Source of the DNA: Paenibacillus kribbensis
GTDB lineage: Bacteria; Bacillota; Bacilli; Paenibacillales; Paenibacillaceae
Assembly: GCF_002240415.1 (NCBI RefSeq)
Contig: NZ_CP020028.1
Location: 1,513,501 to 1,577,500 of the forward strand
Length of the DNA stretch: 64,000 bases
Direction of reading: 5' to 3'
The position numbers and the translations under genes are program-made. The notes under the pieces are model-generated. The model made no database searches. It saw only the letters and a list, made by a program, of their open reading frames with translations, and was not told where the DNA came from. Shown in pieces: positions 18,686 to 28,032 of this stretch. Each line of letters begins with the position of its first letter. Within the stretch, counting starts at the first letter, position 1.

Positions 18686-19198
18686 ATGCTATACGCAGGT
18701 TTTTGGAAACGGGTTTTGGCCCATATTATCGACAGTCTTATTTTAGGGTTCGTATTTATGATTATGGGTTTGATCTGGGGTGTAATTCAGCTTTTTGGGA
18801 ACTGGATGCCGTCCCCGGCAGAAACCTCAATATTGACAGACGGACCGTCTGCTATTTTTACGATGCGATTGCTAGGACAGACCCTGCTGAATTTGGGGGC
18901 TTCATGGCTGTATTACGCCATCATGGAATCGTCCAAATGCAGAGCTACGGTGGGTAAGCTGGCCCTTGGAATCATCGTGGTAGACGAGTTTAACCAAAAG
19001 CTCAGCTTTGGCCGCGCCAGCGCCCGTTACTGGAGTAAGTTAATTTCCTCCATCATTTTGATGATCGGCTTTATCATGACGGCTTTCACGGCCAAAAAAC
19101 AGGCTCTTCACGATCTGATCGCCCATACCTATGTTGTGGACAAACGCGAGCTGAATTATATCCTTCAGAAGCAGTCTGGGCGGGGGGCCGGGATGTAA
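18686..19198 (+). CDS. RDD-family membrane protein 1
   Basis: The 170-aa protein shows the RDD layout: a start of MLYAGFWKRVLAHIIDS, TM segments near residues 15-35, 60-85 and 115-135, and the GKLALGIIVVD and FGRASARYWSK motifs. RDD proteins are small polytopic membrane proteins of varied or unknown function, some linked to Na+/H+ exchange or as partners of secretion complexes. It is followed by a clear paralog 54 nt downstream, so this is a local duplication. Being inside the injection operon it may be a membrane anchor subunit. Family firm; role unknown. Confidence 0.85.
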   Translation: MLYAGFWKRVLAHIIDSLILGFVFMIMGLIWGVIQLFGNWMPSPAETSILTDGPSAIFTMRLLGQTLLNLGASWLYYAIMESSKCRATVGKLALGIIVVDEFNQKLSFGRASARYWSKLISSIILMIGFIMTAFTAKKQALHDLIAHTYVVDKRELNYILQKQSGRGAGM

Positions 19199-19252
19199 AA
19201 GTAGATCATAAATTCTATAAAACGTAGTTTTCAATCAGGGGGAACATCTGGA

Positions 19253-19837
19253 ATGTACGCAGGTTTTTGGAAAAGGTTTTTCGCCTATTTGCTAGATTAT
19301 GTTGTTTTGTATGTAGGTACGATGATCATTGTATTGCTTACCACTTTGCTAGGGATATTAACTTCTCTCATCCCTGTATGGGGAAGCACGCTGTATCCTT
19401 CGGTATATACTTTCCATGTGGCACAGTTATTTTATGGATTGGGAACTATTTCACGAGTATTTGTTTTGTTTTCGATAGGCTGGCTGTACTACGCTATCAT
19501 GGAATCGTCTAAATTTAGAGGAACCTTAGGTAAGCTCGCTTTGGGGATTATTGTCGTAGATGAATACAATGAAAAAATAACTTTCGGACGCGCGAGTGCC
19601 CGCTACTGGAGTAGAATCATTACATTTTTCACTATATTTGTCGGTTATATCATGGCAGCTTTCACAGCAAAAAAGCAGACACTGCATGACAAAATCGCTC
19701 GTACCTATGTGGTGAACAAAAATTGGCTGGACTACTCGGAGTATATTAAGCAAAATCCACCGCTGGCAGAGGTGCTTGTCCCGGCTCCTGCGCCTGGCGT
19801 GAATCGGTTGTCTATACCTCTAAATAAAGAAGAGTAG
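19253..19837 (+). CDS. RDD-family membrane protein 2 (paralog)
   Basis: The 194-aa protein closely resembles its upstream neighbour: it begins MYAGFWKRFFAYLLDY and has WLYYAIMESSKFRGTLGKLALGIIVVDEYN and FGRASARYWSR. It has three or four TM segments and a longer C-terminal Pro-rich tail (APAPGVNRLS). The shared FTAKKQ(T/A)LHD(K/L)IA(R/H)TYVV end argues for recent tandem duplication, perhaps to form a hetero-oligomer. It lacks any enzymatic motif. The Shine-Dalgarno is AGGGGG. Confidence 0.85.
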   Translation: MYAGFWKRFFAYLLDYVVLYVGTMIIVLLTTLLGILTSLIPVWGSTLYPSVYTFHVAQLFYGLGTISRVFVLFSIGWLYYAIMESSKFRGTLGKLALGIIVVDEYNEKITFGRASARYWSRIITFFTIFVGYIMAAFTAKKQTLHDKIARTYVVNKNWLDYSEYIKQNPPLAEVLVPAPAPGVNRLSIPLNKEE

Positions 19838-19882
19838 ACAAAACAGTAATGATGGCGCAGAGCGAAGAGAGGAGGAAAACAC

Positions 19883-20659
19883 ATGTTAACCCATATCGTG
19901 CCGAAGTTTGAGAAAGGCCGTATTCTCAAAACCGAGATGCTGGAGAACCTGCGGGACTACCCCCGCAGCTTTCTCGATATCCGGTATCAGGATTATTCAG
20001 ATGGCATCATTACCGGGATGAACGTGACCATCGGGGAACACACGCTGACCGTAGGCAGAGGCATTGTGAAGCATAAGGGTAGACTGTACCTGCTAGAGCA
20101 GGAGGAGGAAGTACCGTATACAGCCACCGGGCGGCTGTCGGTGTTGAAGATGCTCTTTTTGGAACAAACAGATCGCCCGGATTTCATCGCTCATCATGCA
20201 GATATCGTGCTGGAGGATGAGGCAGAGATCGGTCTGGATGAGATAGAGTTGGGCAGATTCAAGCTCAAGGATGGAGCCGTGCTTCGCTCTGACTATCAGG
20301 ATTTTGCCGACATGGCAACCGAATTCAATACATGGAGTGATATCCATGCTCCCTTTTCGGGCTTGAAGCAGAGTACATTGCGCCCGGAGACGATGCGGTA
20401 CTTCGCATCCGAACTGCTAAAAAGTGGTACAACCGATCCGATGGATTGCATGTTTTCGCTCATGTGCCTGAACCTGGAAGCTGTGGATAGGGAGTCCATT
20501 CAGCATTACATCGCCAACAGAAGCGGTACGGAGTACAGGGAATATTCACATGCCCAGCTGCATAGACAGCTGGTGCTGATCCTGGAGGGAGTCGGGCGGG
20601 GTAAGCGCACAGCAGGCCGCTGGCAAGGCGGCGGAGCCGGGCGGATGATTGTGGATTAG
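19883..20659 (+). CDS. Possible baseplate/adaptor protein of the injection system
   Basis: The 258-aa protein has a beta-rich N-terminal part (about 1-130) in which a DYSDGIITGMNVTIGEHTLTVGRGIVKHKGRLYLL pattern repeats short strands, as in tail fibre adaptors and TssK-like N-termini; a helical C-terminal part follows. GAGGAGG precedes the ATG. It begins the stretch of spike genes, directly after the RDD pair. A 26-nt exact copy of part of its sequence (20044-20069) recurs at 28990-29015, so a second copy once stood downstream of the toxin genes. I do not recognise a named family, so the role is inferred from location and fold pattern. Confidence 0.45.
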   Translation: MLTHIVPKFEKGRILKTEMLENLRDYPRSFLDIRYQDYSDGIITGMNVTIGEHTLTVGRGIVKHKGRLYLLEQEEEVPYTATGRLSVLKMLFLEQTDRPDFIAHHADIVLEDEAEIGLDEIELGRFKLKDGAVLRSDYQDFADMATEFNTWSDIHAPFSGLKQSTLRPETMRYFASELLKSGTTDPMDCMFSLMCLNLEAVDRESIQHYIANRSGTEYREYSHAQLHRQLVLILEGVGRGKRTAGRWQGGGAGRMIVD

Positions 20660-20683
20660 TCAATATGTGGAGGAGTGAGCATT

Positions 20684-21283
20684 ATGAAATATGAGGATGA
20701 AAAGATTTTGGATCGGCTCCATGAGATGGAGAAGCTGAAGAGACCTAACAATATTTTAGCAGGCCCCATAATCATTGACGGTCAATCCTATGTATTTGAA
20801 GAGGGATTTTTCTTTAAGGATCGGCTAAAAATGCATGTCCCCTCTATCTTTACTCCTATGCCCAAGCATTTGCAAAAGATTAAATATCCTCATGAGCAAC
20901 GTCCAGAAATAATTTTGACGAATGATTTGGGCAGTGTGGATGTGACCCTGAATCGGGTTGACCAAGCGCTACAAGATGAATGGGTGGAACAGCTCACTTC
21001 TGGTATGAAGGCAATGATGAAAAATATGAATCCCGCCCATGTATTTTATGAAGAAAAAGTAGAAGAGATCCATGGTAAGCAGATTGGCTATTTTGACTTT
21101 AAAAGTCCTGCTCTGGACCAACCCATTTACCACAATATGTTCTACTTTGAGTTGGAAGGAAAGACGGTCATGGGAACATTTTGCTGTCCGTACAAGAAGT
21201 ATGCTGAATGGCGGGATGTCGCCCTGCAAATGATTCGTACCATTCAAACGATTGACGAGGCAGAAAAGGAGGGATATGAATGA
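20684..21283 (+). CDS. DcrB/DUF1795-like protein, possible Eag-type effector chaperone
   Basis: The 199-aa protein resembles the DcrB/DUF1795 fold in its second half: LDQPIYHNMFYFELEGKTVMGTFCC, then a Trp and a helix ending MIRTIQ. In T6SS clusters DUF1795 proteins (Eag) are chaperones that load effectors onto VgrG. It sits just before a VgrG-like gene and overlaps it by 4 nt (ATGA). I chose ATG 20684 (GGAGGAG eight bases upstream) over GTG 20675. It has no TM segment. The match is by pattern only; the first 90 residues are not recognised. Confidence 0.5.
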   Translation: MKYEDEKILDRLHEMEKLKRPNNILAGPIIIDGQSYVFEEGFFFKDRLKMHVPSIFTPMPKHLQKIKYPHEQRPEIILTNDLGSVDVTLNRVDQALQDEWVEQLTSGMKAMMKNMNPAHVFYEEKVEEIHGKQIGYFDFKSPALDQPIYHNMFYFELEGKTVMGTFCCPYKKYAEWRDVALQMIRTIQTIDEAEKEGYE

Positions 21284-22692
21284 GTAACCCCATTTATACC
21301 ACGGCTGATGTTCAGGTGGCCCCTTATCAGTTTCAGCGTGTATTAAGTATTCATCTCATTAAACAGTTAAACGAGCATGTGAGCTTCTGCATTCGTGGTA
21401 TTGTTTCGGAGGACAAGCTGGATCAGTACGTTGAAAAAGCGGATGAAGATGAGCGCATCGAAATCCTTTTAAAAAGCGAAGGGAAGAAGATTCGGTTTTT
21501 TCAGGGAATCGTCACGAATATTGCTGTAAAAGCTGTAAACGGAGTACGCGAGCTTACGATTGAGGCCAGCAGTGAAACTTTAATGATGGATATTCGCCCC
21601 AAACGCCGTTCATTCCAAAAAACAGGAGAATCCTATAACAATCTATTTTCGCATGTTACAAGCACATATGCTGATGCAGAAGTGATTGATGAGGCTTCTC
21701 ATGGCGCAGCTATCGGTGAATTATTAGTGCAATACAATGAAACGGATTGGGCCTTTGTCAAAAGAATTGCTTCTAGGCTGCATGCTGCTTTAATTCCAAT
21801 TACGATGCAACATGGATTGAAATATGTGATTGGTGTTCCCTATTCTAGTGCCCCTCAACCGCTGAACGAACATAACTATTCCATAAAAAAAGACTTGAAG
21901 GAGCACAAGCTCATGTCCCGTAACGGACTGCCGGAATATGGAGAGTCTAACAGCTTGAGCTATGAAGTAACCAGCAACAAAGTTTTGGAGCTTGGAAGTT
22001 CCGTTGTTTTTCTTAAAAGAACTCTTTATATAGCTAGGGCGGAGACGACCACCGAAGGAAATCTGATCGTGAATCGTTACATTTTACGGGATGCACATGG
22101 GTTAAAATGCCCAACCGTCTATGCCTATGATCTGTCAGGAGCCTCTTTGTTTGGCAAGGTTACGGATATTTCCAAAGAAAAAGTGAAAATCAAGCTGGAA
22201 ATTGATCAAGGTTCAACCTCATCTGGAGCCATGTGGTTTCCCTACTCTACTGTCTATTCTTCACCTGATGGAAGTGGTTGGTATGTCATGCCAGAAGTAG
22301 GGGATCAAATTCGTCTGTACTTCCCTGATGAACGGGAGCAGCATGCTTTTGCCGCCAGTTCTGTCGATCTTGCCTCCTCTGATCCCGTTAAAAGAAGTGA
22401 TCCTGCGGTCAAAAGTATCAGTACCAAATACGGCAAACAAGTTGTTTTCAAGCCTGGTGCAGTAGAAATTATTAACAGTGGGCAAATGCTCATGCGTCTC
22501 ACGGATGAAGGTGGGATCGAAATTAACAGTAACAAAAAAATAACCCTGTCTGCTCAGGAAGATATCCAAATTACAGGGGGAGCAAAAATTATTATGGAGG
22601 GAAAAGAAGGCTTAAGTTTTATTCAATCCGGAGCCAAACTCGACATCATAGACGATGTGAGACTAACCGGGGGTAAGGTGAACATTGAATGA
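21280..22692 (+). CDS. VgrG-like spike protein (gpD domain), no effector extension
   Basis: The 470-aa protein has a phage late-control D/VgrG N-terminal half (about 1-310), including IRFFQGIVTNI, KRRSFQ and YNETDWAFVKRIASRLHAALIP, which is typical of gp27-like domains. An OB-like region and a C-terminal triple-strand beta-helix repeat follow (about 390-470; INSNKKITLSAQEDIQITGG). Unlike the later VgrG it ends after the helix, so it is a plain spike. It overlaps both neighbours by 4 nt. It should trimerise and cap the tube. Confidence 0.82.
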   Translation: MSNPIYTTADVQVAPYQFQRVLSIHLIKQLNEHVSFCIRGIVSEDKLDQYVEKADEDERIEILLKSEGKKIRFFQGIVTNIAVKAVNGVRELTIEASSETLMMDIRPKRRSFQKTGESYNNLFSHVTSTYADAEVIDEASHGAAIGELLVQYNETDWAFVKRIASRLHAALIPITMQHGLKYVIGVPYSSAPQPLNEHNYSIKKDLKEHKLMSRNGLPEYGESNSLSYEVTSNKVLELGSSVVFLKRTLYIARAETTTEGNLIVNRYILRDAHGLKCPTVYAYDLSGASLFGKVTDISKEKVKIKLEIDQGSTSSGAMWFPYSTVYSSPDGSGWYVMPEVGDQIRLYFPDEREQHAFAASSVDLASSDPVKRSDPAVKSISTKYGKQVVFKPGAVEIINSGQMLMRLTDEGGIEINSNKKITLSAQEDIQITGGAKIIMEGKEGLSFIQSGAKLDIIDDVRLTGGKVNIE

Positions 22693-23336
22693 AGCTTATG
22701 AATCGGGATGCTGCTTTGCAGGACTTGTTGGAGAAGCACGTATTTACAGAATGGCTACATGATCTGGCTCTTATTGAAAACAACTTTCTGACACGGCAAC
22801 AAGCCATTGAAGAGGAGCTTATAGCAGCTTTAGAATCGCTATGCAAGCTCGCTACCTTTCAACACGAACAAGGGCGCAAGGGGGATATCCGATATATTTA
22901 TATCTCCTTGCTCAGAACCCGTGTTATGAGAAACAAAGCTGTTTATCGTATAGATGCCTATGATGAGAATTGGTTTCTGGATGAGGCTGAATGTGCTGTG
23001 GAATGGTCGGCAGACTTTGTTTTCGAGCCCCTGTTCAATCGAATGGCTAAGCTGGAAAAGCTTAAATCAGATTATGCTCGTAAGGTCACTACGATGGATA
23101 TTGAACAAATTCAACAAATTGAAGCGGTCAAATACCATTTGCTCACCGTTGAGTTCCTGAAAAGCCAGATGCCAGCCTTTATCGCTACCCCTTCGTTAGA
23201 AAGGATGCCGAAAGCTGATACATGCACCATATTTGCCGGAGAGTATCGAGATGATAGCCAACTTTTGTGCTGTTTTACGCGTAGGGGGGAAGCCGAGAAA
23301 CGAGAGGGGGAATCTTCATGGATTATTTCCTCTTAA
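22689..23336 (+). CDS. Unrecognised helical protein of the spike gene cluster
   Basis: A 215-aa soluble, mostly helical protein that overlaps the VgrG gene by 4 nt (ATGA) and the next gene by 19 nt. I see no known motif. The C-terminal end (GEAEKREGESSWIISS) is charged. Tight coupling to spike and tip genes suggests a partner or chaperone for them. Nothing more can be said from sequence. Confidence 0.5.
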   Translation: MKLMNRDAALQDLLEKHVFTEWLHDLALIENNFLTRQQAIEEELIAALESLCKLATFQHEQGRKGDIRYIYISLLRTRVMRNKAVYRIDAYDENWFLDEAECAVEWSADFVFEPLFNRMAKLEKLKSDYARKVTTMDIEQIQQIEAVKYHLLTVEFLKSQMPAFIATPSLERMPKADTCTIFAGEYRDDSQLLCCFTRRGEAEKREGESSWIISS

Positions 23337-23842
23337 GGCAGGATGTGCGGTATACCAATGTTCCTGTGCTGCAAAAGGTGATGCAAACGATTGATCCGTG
23401 GAAGCTGTATGATTTACGGCCGGAGGATATTGTCAAGCCATTGATGTTCCATGTGAAGGCAAATGCAGAAAGTATTTTTAGTGATTATATAGAAGGTCCC
23501 ATTCCGCTCATTTCAGATGCTTTAAAACGTCTTGTTCAGGCCTATATGCCGGAGCTGCCTTTGAAATTAACCATACTTACACAGATCGAACAGAAGATAC
23601 AGAAGAATTATTATATTCCTTTTATAGAGCGGCTTATAGCTGTGCATCCGGAAAGCGAATGGAATTTGGATCAGAGTGTGCTTAGAAAGCTGGTATTACA
23701 AGCAGATGCTATTCGGGGCCACAAAATATTCAGAATTCAGGAGAGTACTACCCCGCTGATCATCGTTCGTTTGGATGTGGCGGAAAGTATATTGAGGCGT
23801 GATTATACCGGGATCGCTTTGGAACGAGTCCGGGTGAAATGA
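23318..23842 (+). CDS. Unrecognised protein, weak Imm11/DUF1629-like tail
   Basis: The 174-aa protein starts inside the end of the previous gene, with GAGAGGGGG upstream. Its last 40 residues (HKIFRIQESTTPLIIVRLDV, ending GIALERVRVK) recall the end of Imm11/DUF1629 immunity-like proteins, but the rest does not clearly match. Its position between spike and tip genes suggests a structural or loading role rather than immunity. It is soluble and has no signal peptide. Family assignment weak. Confidence 0.4.
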   Translation: MDYFLLRQDVRYTNVPVLQKVMQTIDPWKLYDLRPEDIVKPLMFHVKANAESIFSDYIEGPIPLISDALKRLVQAYMPELPLKLTILTQIEQKIQKNYYIPFIERLIAVHPESEWNLDQSVLRKLVLQADAIRGHKIFRIQESTTPLIIVRLDVAESILRRDYTGIALERVRVK

Positions 23843-23857
23843 GGAGGGAAAGGTAGC

Positions 23858-24250
23858 ATGTCAGACAATGAGTATTATGTCGTACGGGGGGCCTGTATGC
23901 GTTGCACTTACGGGACTCATCCTCGAAAGATCAATTTGCCGAACAGCCACGGGGCTTTTGTTAATGGTAAACCTATGATGAATGAAGGAGACTATTCTCC
24001 CGAGAATGTCCCTCATTTTGGAATTTGCAACAGCCCGGAACAGCCGAGTACCGAAACTATATATTTGATCGCAGAAGATGGTTCCACGATCTCAGGAAAG
24101 CCATGCCTGCCGATGCTGACGGATAAGTGGATAAACACAAAAGAACAGACCAAAGTGGAAGGCCAGCCAGCCTTGACGACCTCTTCATTTCAGACTTGTT
24201 TATATCATGGATTTATCGAATTTCATACGAATGGCCAGCAGGAGGAGTAG
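23858..24250 (+). CDS. PAAR-like DUF4280 tip protein
   Basis: The 130-aa protein fits DUF4280: an early Cys-rich start (YYVVRGACMRCTYGTHP), a GKPMMNEGDYSPENVPHFGICN core, GKPCLPML, and a final SFQTCLYHG. DUF4280 is a PAAR-like fold that sharpens the tip of contractile tails in Gram-positive and other bacteria. It lies between two VgrG-like genes, with GAGGAGGG upstream. Several conserved Cys residues may bind a metal. It probably caps the trimeric spike and helps carry the toxin-bearing VgrG. Confidence 0.82.
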   Translation: MSDNEYYVVRGACMRCTYGTHPRKINLPNSHGAFVNGKPMMNEGDYSPENVPHFGICNSPEQPSTETIYLIAEDGSTISGKPCLPMLTDKWINTKEQTKVEGQPALTTSSFQTCLYHGFIEFHTNGQQEE

Positions 24251-24271
24251 CTGGAAGGGAGGTTTGAAAAC

Positions 24272-27061
24272 ATGATAGGATATGATCAGATTCGAATAGA
24301 TTCCCCCTACCCTATTCAGGTCTTAAAGGATGTTAGGATCGAGTGGAAGCCGGGTGAGCATGGGCGAATTACACTCATAGGCATATGCAAGGAGTCTAGT
24401 CATGTTACGGCTGCGCTGGATGCGACCTCAAAGGATCAGCTACATGTGTACGCGCAGAATGGACAAGAGGGAATCAGCTTGTTTAAGGGTGTCGTCCATA
24501 CGGTGGAGGTTGAGAACCGCAATGGAGTATATGCACTTAAACTGGAGGGTATCAGCGCTTCGTTTGAACTGGATATCGTCAAAAGAAAGCGATCTTTTCC
24601 TGAGGAAAAACAAACATATAAGCAGTTAGTAAATAAGCTTATTCAAAGTTACGAGCGAAGCGATGTCTTATATCAGACCGGAGAGCAATCGGTAGGCGAA
24701 GCCATTTTGCAATATGATGAAACCGATTGGGAGCTTATGAAACGGATGGCGAGTCGTTTACACGCAGTAGTGGTCAGCGACATATGGGAGTCCGCAGCGC
24801 CAAAGCTGTATTTCGGCATGCCTGCTGGCACCCAGCGAACGATTCGGGAGGATACGTCATATACGGCAAGTAAAGATCTAAAGGGCTATCAACGGGCAGG
24901 CGCAACGTCAGCCGGGCTGCATGATACCGACTTTTTCAAATACGAGATCGAAAGCGGAGAACGGTATGCTCTAGGAGACGAGGTGCAATTTCGTCAGAAA
25001 ACGATGATTGTAACTGAATTGCGGAGCCGAATGGAAAAGGGGAATTTGGTATTCAGTTATGTGCTGGCCCGCGCGGAGGGGATACGCAGCGATTTCATCC
25101 CCAATCCCAAAATGATCGGGATTTCACTGGAAGGAGAGGTTCTCGCGGTACGGGGAGAGGAAGTAAAGCTACGGCTGGCGATTGATAAGGACGATGGGGT
25201 ATCCGAGCCGCATTGGTACCCGTTCGCTCCCCCAACAGGAAGTGCGATGTATAGCATGCCGAAGGTGGGAACACAGGCGATCCTGTATTTTCCGGATGCG
25301 TCCGGCTCCAGAGCGATGATTTTGAGTGCGGTTCGTACGAATGGAGACGGTTGTGCCAAAACGAGTAATCCCAATGACCGATATTTTGGTACGGAGCATG
25401 GAAGTGAGCTGAAAATGGCACCGGGTCGCATCCATATCATGGGTGATCCGGGGGGGACATTGCAGATGAGTCTGGATGATGCTACTGGGATTGAAATTAC
25501 TAGTCCCAAAAAGCTAACGCTAGAAGCAGAGCAGGAAATCATTCTGAATACCCCGAAGAAAATCATTATTGATGGAACGAGCCAGGTCATGGCATACCAG
25601 ACGGGAGGAACCACGGGACTCTCGGTAGAAAACGAATACCACGTACTGGGAGGAAACGTGTGGGCTGACGGAAGTGACCGAACTGCATATCCGCCGTTCG
25701 ATGATGAACCGAAGGAGGGACAACCCCCTCCACCGCCGCCACCCCCTGAGCCGTTTAACTGGGGAAAGCTGGGGATGAATATATTGGGCGGTTTGGCGGT
25801 CGTGGCGGCCGTAGCTGTGGTAGCGGCCGTCACGGTAGCGACGCTTGGAGCGGGTACGGTGGTAATTGCGGCGGTAGCTGGAGGAGCGATGCTGGCGGGC
25901 GGTTTGGGCGTAGCGAGTTTGGCGGCATCAGATATCGCCCGAGGGGAAGTGAGCGACTTTAGTGACTATGCCCTGACCGGCTTGAAAGAAGCGGGGATCG
26001 GGGCCGTATCTGGAGCGATTTTTGGTCCACTCGGTGTAGGAGGAACGTTGCTGAGGAAAGCAGCGATCGGCGGAGTGACAAATGCGGCGGAAAATCTGGC
26101 GAGTCAGGTGCTCAGTGGTGAAAAGATCAATTGGGGCTCGGTAGCAAAGGACGCGGGATTGGGTTTTGTCACTGTAGGCGTACTGGATTCCAAAGTAGGT
26201 AAGGCCATCGGAGGATTTGCAGAAAAAGTAGGTAGCAAAGTTACACCGCAATGGATTAGCAAGGGCGTAGATGCAGTTGGAGTAGGCTTTGGCAAAGCTG
26301 TAAACAAGCTGGAGCAGGCCGGCAGCAAACTGGGGCAGAAATTTAATGAGCAACTGAGTAAGATGGCAGACGGCCTCAGCCACGGGAAGTTGGCAACAGC
26401 TAACGGAGCCCCAGTTCCATCAGTTCCGCACGTTAATAAGATGGACAGCGGACCACTTCCACAGACGGATGTGCAGAAGAATTACAACAAAGTCATGAAG
26501 GAAATGGAAGAGGAAGCAGCGAAGAAGGTTGATGGGACTGGTGATGCTAGCAGACAAAAGCTAATTGAGGATTCTAGAGATTTTGCTAGAGAGCAGTTAG
26601 ACAAGCATGTTCAGTTCCTTAAGGATGGTGGAATAAAAAAACCTTTAGATGAAAATGGATTTGGTGGCGGAAAATATAAACCGGACGTAATAAGTGCTGC
26701 AGTAGACATAACGACGGTAGGTGGTAAAAAAACTAAAATAACATTTGGCTATAATGGTGCTAGGGAAGGACAATTCAATCCAAGTGTAACGGAACTGCAT
26801 CCTGACTTAACTAAGATAGCACAAGAAACAAGGAAGAAAGCCAAAAACGCCCCCAATAATCCGTACAAGGACGATGAAAGTTTCGAACTATGGCATGTTG
26901 AAAATTGTGCTGAAATCCAGGCGGTCAATCAGCTTTTATGGTCAGGTTCAAAAATAGAAGATATACTAATAAGTACGGTTAACGGTAAAGGGAAATACAA
27001 ACCACCATGTAGAAACTGTCAGAAGACATTTTTCGATTTCATTAATGATTTTCATGAATAG
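24272..27061 (+). CDS. Specialised VgrG with C-terminal deaminase toxin
   Basis: The 929-aa protein has a VgrG/gpD region (about 1-460), an eight-proline hinge (about 485-495), a Gly/Ala/Val-rich hydrophobic stretch (about 500-570), a pretoxin region (about 690-765) and a C-terminal toxin. The toxin has CAE (879-881) and PPCRNC (911-916), giving Cys, Cys, Cys and a catalytic Glu, as in YwqJ-like and related polymorphic-toxin deaminases. Its base or nucleotide target is unknown. From about 26540 the DNA becomes AT-richer, as is usual for swapped toxin tips. A SUKH-3 immunity gene follows 27 nt later. Confidence 0.85.
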   Translation: MIGYDQIRIDSPYPIQVLKDVRIEWKPGEHGRITLIGICKESSHVTAALDATSKDQLHVYAQNGQEGISLFKGVVHTVEVENRNGVYALKLEGISASFELDIVKRKRSFPEEKQTYKQLVNKLIQSYERSDVLYQTGEQSVGEAILQYDETDWELMKRMASRLHAVVVSDIWESAAPKLYFGMPAGTQRTIREDTSYTASKDLKGYQRAGATSAGLHDTDFFKYEIESGERYALGDEVQFRQKTMIVTELRSRMEKGNLVFSYVLARAEGIRSDFIPNPKMIGISLEGEVLAVRGEEVKLRLAIDKDDGVSEPHWYPFAPPTGSAMYSMPKVGTQAILYFPDASGSRAMILSAVRTNGDGCAKTSNPNDRYFGTEHGSELKMAPGRIHIMGDPGGTLQMSLDDATGIEITSPKKLTLEAEQEIILNTPKKIIIDGTSQVMAYQTGGTTGLSVENEYHVLGGNVWADGSDRTAYPPFDDEPKEGQPPPPPPPPEPFNWGKLGMNILGGLAVVAAVAVVAAVTVATLGAGTVVIAAVAGGAMLAGGLGVASLAASDIARGEVSDFSDYALTGLKEAGIGAVSGAIFGPLGVGGTLLRKAAIGGVTNAAENLASQVLSGEKINWGSVAKDAGLGFVTVGVLDSKVGKAIGGFAEKVGSKVTPQWISKGVDAVGVGFGKAVNKLEQAGSKLGQKFNEQLSKMADGLSHGKLATANGAPVPSVPHVNKMDSGPLPQTDVQKNYNKVMKEMEEEAAKKVDGTGDASRQKLIEDSRDFAREQLDKHVQFLKDGGIKKPLDENGFGGGKYKPDVISAAVDITTVGGKKTKITFGYNGAREGQFNPSVTELHPDLTKIAQETRKKAKNAPNNPYKDDESFELWHVENCAEIQAVNQLLWSGSKIEDILISTVNGKGKYKPPCRNCQKTFFDFINDFHE
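26312..26536 (+). repeat. Pretoxin segment, copy 1 (inside the VgrG toxin gene)
   Basis: This about 225-nt segment encodes the pretoxin region just before the toxin tip and is nearly identical to 27806-28032. It is the probable recombination anchor for exchanging toxin tips. Confidence 0.88.
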
Positions 27062-27088
27062 TATTTTTGAATAAATAGGAGGCTGCTT

Positions 27089-27535
27089 ATGCGGAACTTA
27101 TCAGATGAAACGAGAGAAATACTGCTACAAGCAGGATGGAATCCAAATAATAAGGTTGATTTAACCGAGACAGTAAAATTTTTAGAGGCAATGGGGTATC
27201 AAGTATTCAATCCAGTTATTGAAGCATTAAGTCTATTTGGTGGAGTTGAATATAAATTTAAGCATCCGGATGGAAGTTTGGAAACCTTTCATTTTAGTCC
27301 TGAAGAAGCTGTTGGGGATTACTATGAAAAAGAAGACTTTGAGGAATTTGAAGCGCGAGTGAAAGAACCGCTTGTTGTAGTTGGAGAGGCATACCGTGGA
27401 AACTTAATAATGTTTATCTCGAAATCAGGGAAGGTTTTTGGAAAAAACGGGTATTCATTATTTAAGTTCGGAGATAACATTTTGGAGGCACTAGACACTC
27501 TTTGCTTATTTAGAAAACCGGAAGAAATAGAATGA
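27089..27535 (+). CDS. SUKH-3 immunity protein 1
   Basis: The 148-aa protein has the SUKH-3 pattern: LLQAGWNPNNKVDLTETVKFLEAMGY near the start, FGGVEYKF in the middle, and PLVVVGEAYRGNLIMFISKSGKVFG near the end. SUKH proteins bind and block toxin domains of polymorphic toxins, often deaminases and nucleases. It follows the deaminase toxin tip by 27 nt with AGGAGG upstream, so it should protect the producer and its siblings. DNA is AT-rich compared with the structural genes. Family call firm, pairing strongly supported by location. Confidence 0.87.
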   Translation: MRNLSDETREILLQAGWNPNNKVDLTETVKFLEAMGYQVFNPVIEALSLFGGVEYKFKHPDGSLETFHFSPEEAVGDYYEKEDFEEFEARVKEPLVVVGEAYRGNLIMFISKSGKVFGKNGYSLFKFGDNILEALDTLCLFRKPEEIE

Positions 27536-27706
27536 TAAAGTTCAGTCATTTATGAAAGACTTTGGCAACACGAGAGAAGGCAATCCGGTGCTCGATGAGC
27601 CACTTAACCTTGTGTTTATAACGTAATCCAATTTTTTTCGAATTGAGATGTACGCACAAAAAAGCTGAAAAAAGTATACCCTATTTAATGCAATAGCGTT
27701 ACGTTA

Positions 27707-27750
27707 TACAGGTCATATGGTCAGATACTACCATGATTGGCCTGTTTTTT
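27707..27750 (+). terminator. Terminator-like hairpin after the first immunity gene
   Basis: ACAGGTCATATGGT (27708-27721) pairs imperfectly with ACCATGATTGGCCTGT (27730-27745) and is followed by TTTTTT. It may end the injection operon. The 27536-27705 stretch before it holds no convincing ORF and may be toxin or RHS relic. Confidence 0.65.
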
Positions 27751-27805
27751 GTTATGTTCGCTTTGTTGCAGTTTTTTCAAATAAAACTGAACAATATACA
27801 TACAA

Positions 27806-28032
27806 GAGTGGGCCGGTAGCAAACTGGGTCAGAAATTTAATGAGCAACTGAGTAAGATGGCAGACGGCCTCAGCCAGGGGGAAGTTGGCAACAGCTAACG
27901 GAGCCCCAGTTCCATCAGTTCCGTACGTTAATAAGGATGGACAGCGGACCACTTCCACAGACGGATGTTCAGAAGAATTACAACGAGGTCATGAAGGAAC
28001 TGGAAGAGAGCGCGGCGAAAAAGGTTGATGGG
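27806..28032 (+). repeat. Pretoxin segment, copy 2 (frameshifted relic)
   Basis: It is nearly identical in sequence to 26312-26536 but carries extra G residues (for example near 27878 and 27935) that break the reading frame. The last part, from 27937, is again open and joins the orphan toxin tip. Confidence 0.88.

Noticed and set aside
25057..25833. 258-aa Thr/Ser/Pro-rich ORF opposite the VgrG toxin gene
   Set aside because: It is the complement of the Pro hinge and Ala/Val-rich segment, so the apparent low-complexity protein is an artefact.
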